Shown piece after piece: positions 5,142 to 6,395 of a DNA stretch of 6,395 nt (position 1 is its first letter; each line of letters opens with the position of its first letter). The translations under genes and the position numbers were made by a program. This stretch comes from Firmicutes bacterium UBA1426. GTDB taxonomy: Bacteria > Bacillota > Clostridia > Peptostreptococcales > Anaerovoracaceae. A model generated the notes under the pieces. The model was not told where the DNA came from, searched no databases, and saw nothing but the letters and a program-made list of their open reading frames with translations. The DNA lies in NCBI GenBank assembly GCA_002329675.1, contig DCUA01000012.1, positions 22,290 to 28,684 of the forward strand. The letters are read 5' to 3'.

Positions 5142-6080
5142 TTATTGCATTATAAAGGTGCTGAAATAGGGCACAAATTTCTTCATACCGGCTTCGTTAA
5201 GATGGCGCTGATCATAGAAGTGTTTCTCTATGTCCAGTCCGATCTCCCGGTAGTGTTTTGTGTCATTGAAGTCGATAAAGGGAACATCTCTCTGCTCGGC
5301 CAATTCAGCCACGCCATTATAGAACATCTTCTCCTCAGCCGTAGCATTGGATGGAGATTTAAACAGCAGCAACGGGATGTCCTCCGCTTCGGCAAGGTCG
5401 ATTATCTTATTCAAATACTCCATGTTCTTTTGGGTACCGACTTTGCTCTCCGTCACCGCAGATACATCCTCCCACACCACCTCATCGGAAATCTCGGTAA
5501 GACGCACAAACCCCTTATCCGGGTCCGTGGCTTTTTTAAAAGTGCGGACAAAGTCCTCCTTCTCCAATTGCTCCCACCGGTCATGATATTTCATGATGTT
5601 GAAGACATAATAACGACGCTCCCCTTCGGGAACAGAAGCAGCAATCATCTTCAGCTTGTTTTCCGACATGGGAATGGGATCTATGGCTGAATGATTGGTT
5701 CCTTCATCGAGATAGTCCTCCGTCTCGATGGCCATGTGGACCTCCACCACCAGTTGTTCGGGATGCTGGGTTTTCAGGGCCTCTACCATATAGTGATAGG
5801 TGATCCAAAGAGGCTGTTGCTGGGTCGCGAAGACGTATGAGGACAGTCCGGTCTCCTCTTTGAAAACTGCCGGATCTACAGAACAGTACATATGGCTCGA
5901 TCCGAAAAATAACACGTCAAAGCTGTCCGGTTCTTCGTTATAGAAGCCGGCCACCTTGGCGGTCATATTCCATCTGCCTTCGATCTGTTTGTGCATCACA
6001 AGACCGCTTACTTCAGACAGAATCAGAAGGAAGATGAGAATGAAGCCTATGGTTCCTGCAATGCGTTTCACAGTTTTCAT
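5142..6080 (-). CDS. Membrane-anchored SGNH/DltD-like protein, likely partner of the MBOAT acyltransferase
   Basis: This 312-residue protein has one N-terminal membrane anchor (about 7-27), with the rest outside the membrane. The first SGNH block is LFFGSSHMY (57-65), with S62 as the likely nucleophile by analogy to GDS. The final block is YDQRHLN (289-295), with the catalytic D290 and H293 in D-x-x-H spacing. The sequence between fits the DltD/AlgJ type that works with MBOAT proteins to move acyl groups onto extracytoplasmic polymers; substrate and acyl group cannot be read here. The ATG at 6080 follows the MBOAT stop by 8 bases, with GAGG (6087-6090) overlapping that stop codon, so the two genes are surely co-transcribed and probably co-translated. 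A plain esterase is the alternative. The gene is complete. Confidence 0.8.
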   Translation of the reverse strand: MKTVKRIAGTIGFILIFLLILSEVSGLVMHKQIEGRWNMTAKVAGFYNEEPDSFDVLFFGSSHMYCSVDPAVFKEETGLSSYVFATQQQPLWITYHYMVEALKTQHPEQLVVEVHMAIETEDYLDEGTNHSAIDPIPMSENKLKMIAASVPEGERRYYVFNIMKYHDRWEQLEKEDFVRTFKKATDPDKGFVRLTEISDEVVWEDVSAVTESKVGTQKNMEYLNKIIDLAEAEDIPLLLFKSPSNATAEEKMFYNGVAELAEQRDVPFIDFNDTKHYREIGLDIEKHFYDQRHLNEAGMKKFVPYFSTFIMQ

Positions 6081-6088
6081 CCCTTACC

Positions 6089-6395
6089 TCAAAATTGGAA
6101 ATATATAAACTGGCTGGCGCTGTAACCGGGGCCATATATCCCGAAAATTATTATGGAGAATAATAAGCCCAGAGTCACAAACCAGCGGAAGATCAAGCCT
6201 TGCTCAGCAAATCTCTCCCGGATATGGATGCCCCGATATTGAGCAACACTCACGCCAATGAGCAGAAGGATAGAGAAGATCCCCACCCAAAAGCTCTCCG
6301 GGGAAAGTCCCAGCTCATACAGGCTGCCGTCAACGAGAACCCAGGGATTCCAAACAGAGAACATATTTCCGATGATACCTCGTGCCGCCGTTATA
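6089..6395 (-). CDS. C-terminal end of an MBOAT-family membrane O-acyltransferase, 5' part outside the window
   Basis: The frame is open to the right edge and gives 101 residues ending in TGA. Features are GNMFSVWNPWVLVDGSLYE near the edge, two membrane helices (about 35-52 and 70-90), and a terminal GPGYSASQFIYFQF. This tail is typical of AlgI/DltB-like MBOAT proteins in Firmicutes, which end with the aromatic FIYFQF-type motif. The catalytic histidine lies upstream of the visible part. An internal ATG at 6364 is not the start, because the frame continues upstream with ITAARGIIGN. The family moves acyl groups across the membrane for a partner such as the SGNH protein encoded next to it. The polymer could be a capsule, exopolysaccharide or other wall glycan. 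Confidence 0.82.
   Translation of the reverse strand, partial: ITAARGIIGNMFSVWNPWVLVDGSLYELGLSPESFWVGIFSILLLIGVSVAQYRGIHIRERFAEQGLIFRWFVTLGLLFSIIIFGIYGPGYSASQFIYFQF

Noticed and set aside
5145..5690. Plus-strand 181-codon frame opposite the SGNH gene
   Set aside because: It is antisense to a gene with clear catalytic blocks and shows no family resemblance or ribosome site of its own.
6089..6364. A separate small 91-aa membrane protein starting at 6364
   Set aside because: The frame continues upstream to the window edge with matching residues, there is no ribosome site before 6364, and the sequence is the known tail of MBOAT proteins.

Overview
The window looks like chromosomal DNA from a Gram-positive anaerobe of the Firmicutes (Clostridia-like). 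The evidence is strong GGAGG-type ribosome sites, intrinsic terminators with U-tracts, a mixed AT/GC base composition, and the gene families present: HD-GYP with a DUF5317 partner, an MBOAT/SGNH acyltransferase pair, a single-domain universal stress protein, and a secreted M14 peptidase. This is inferred from families and signals, not from a marker gene. Every convincing gene is on the minus strand, so transcription runs from high to low coordinates. Both window edges cut through genes.

In transcription order: (1) 6395-4587 holds the 3' end of an MBOAT membrane O-acyltransferase, then a membrane-anchored SGNH/DltD-like protein 8 bases later, then a UspA-family protein. A strong hairpin terminator (4501-4563) closes this unit. 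The first two probably work together on acylation of an extracytoplasmic glycan or polymer. (2) 4500-1629 holds a signalling-type cluster: a 213-aa unrecognised two-part protein with a GTG start, a previously easy-to-miss 25-codon membrane peptide with an excellent ribosome site, a seven-helix HD-GYP protein (predicted cyclic-di-GMP phosphodiesterase), and a DUF5317 membrane protein overlapping it by 4 bases. A terminator at 1469-1523 closes it. (3) 1467-1 holds a GC-rich, hairpin-rich leader followed by the 5' two-thirds or so of a secreted M14 zinc-peptidase-like protein that runs off the left edge.

The least explained part is 3421-3714. There the 25-aa peptide gene is enclosed by a perfect 15-bp inverted repeat, and a nested perfect 10-bp inverted repeat overlaps its Shine-Dalgarno sequence. 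This sits just upstream of the HD-GYP gene and suggests RNA-level or operator-based control. The second unexplained part is the leader of the M14 gene, which contains mutually exclusive pairings and matches no riboswitch class I could recognise by eye. No tRNA, rRNA, CRISPR array or transposase was seen.
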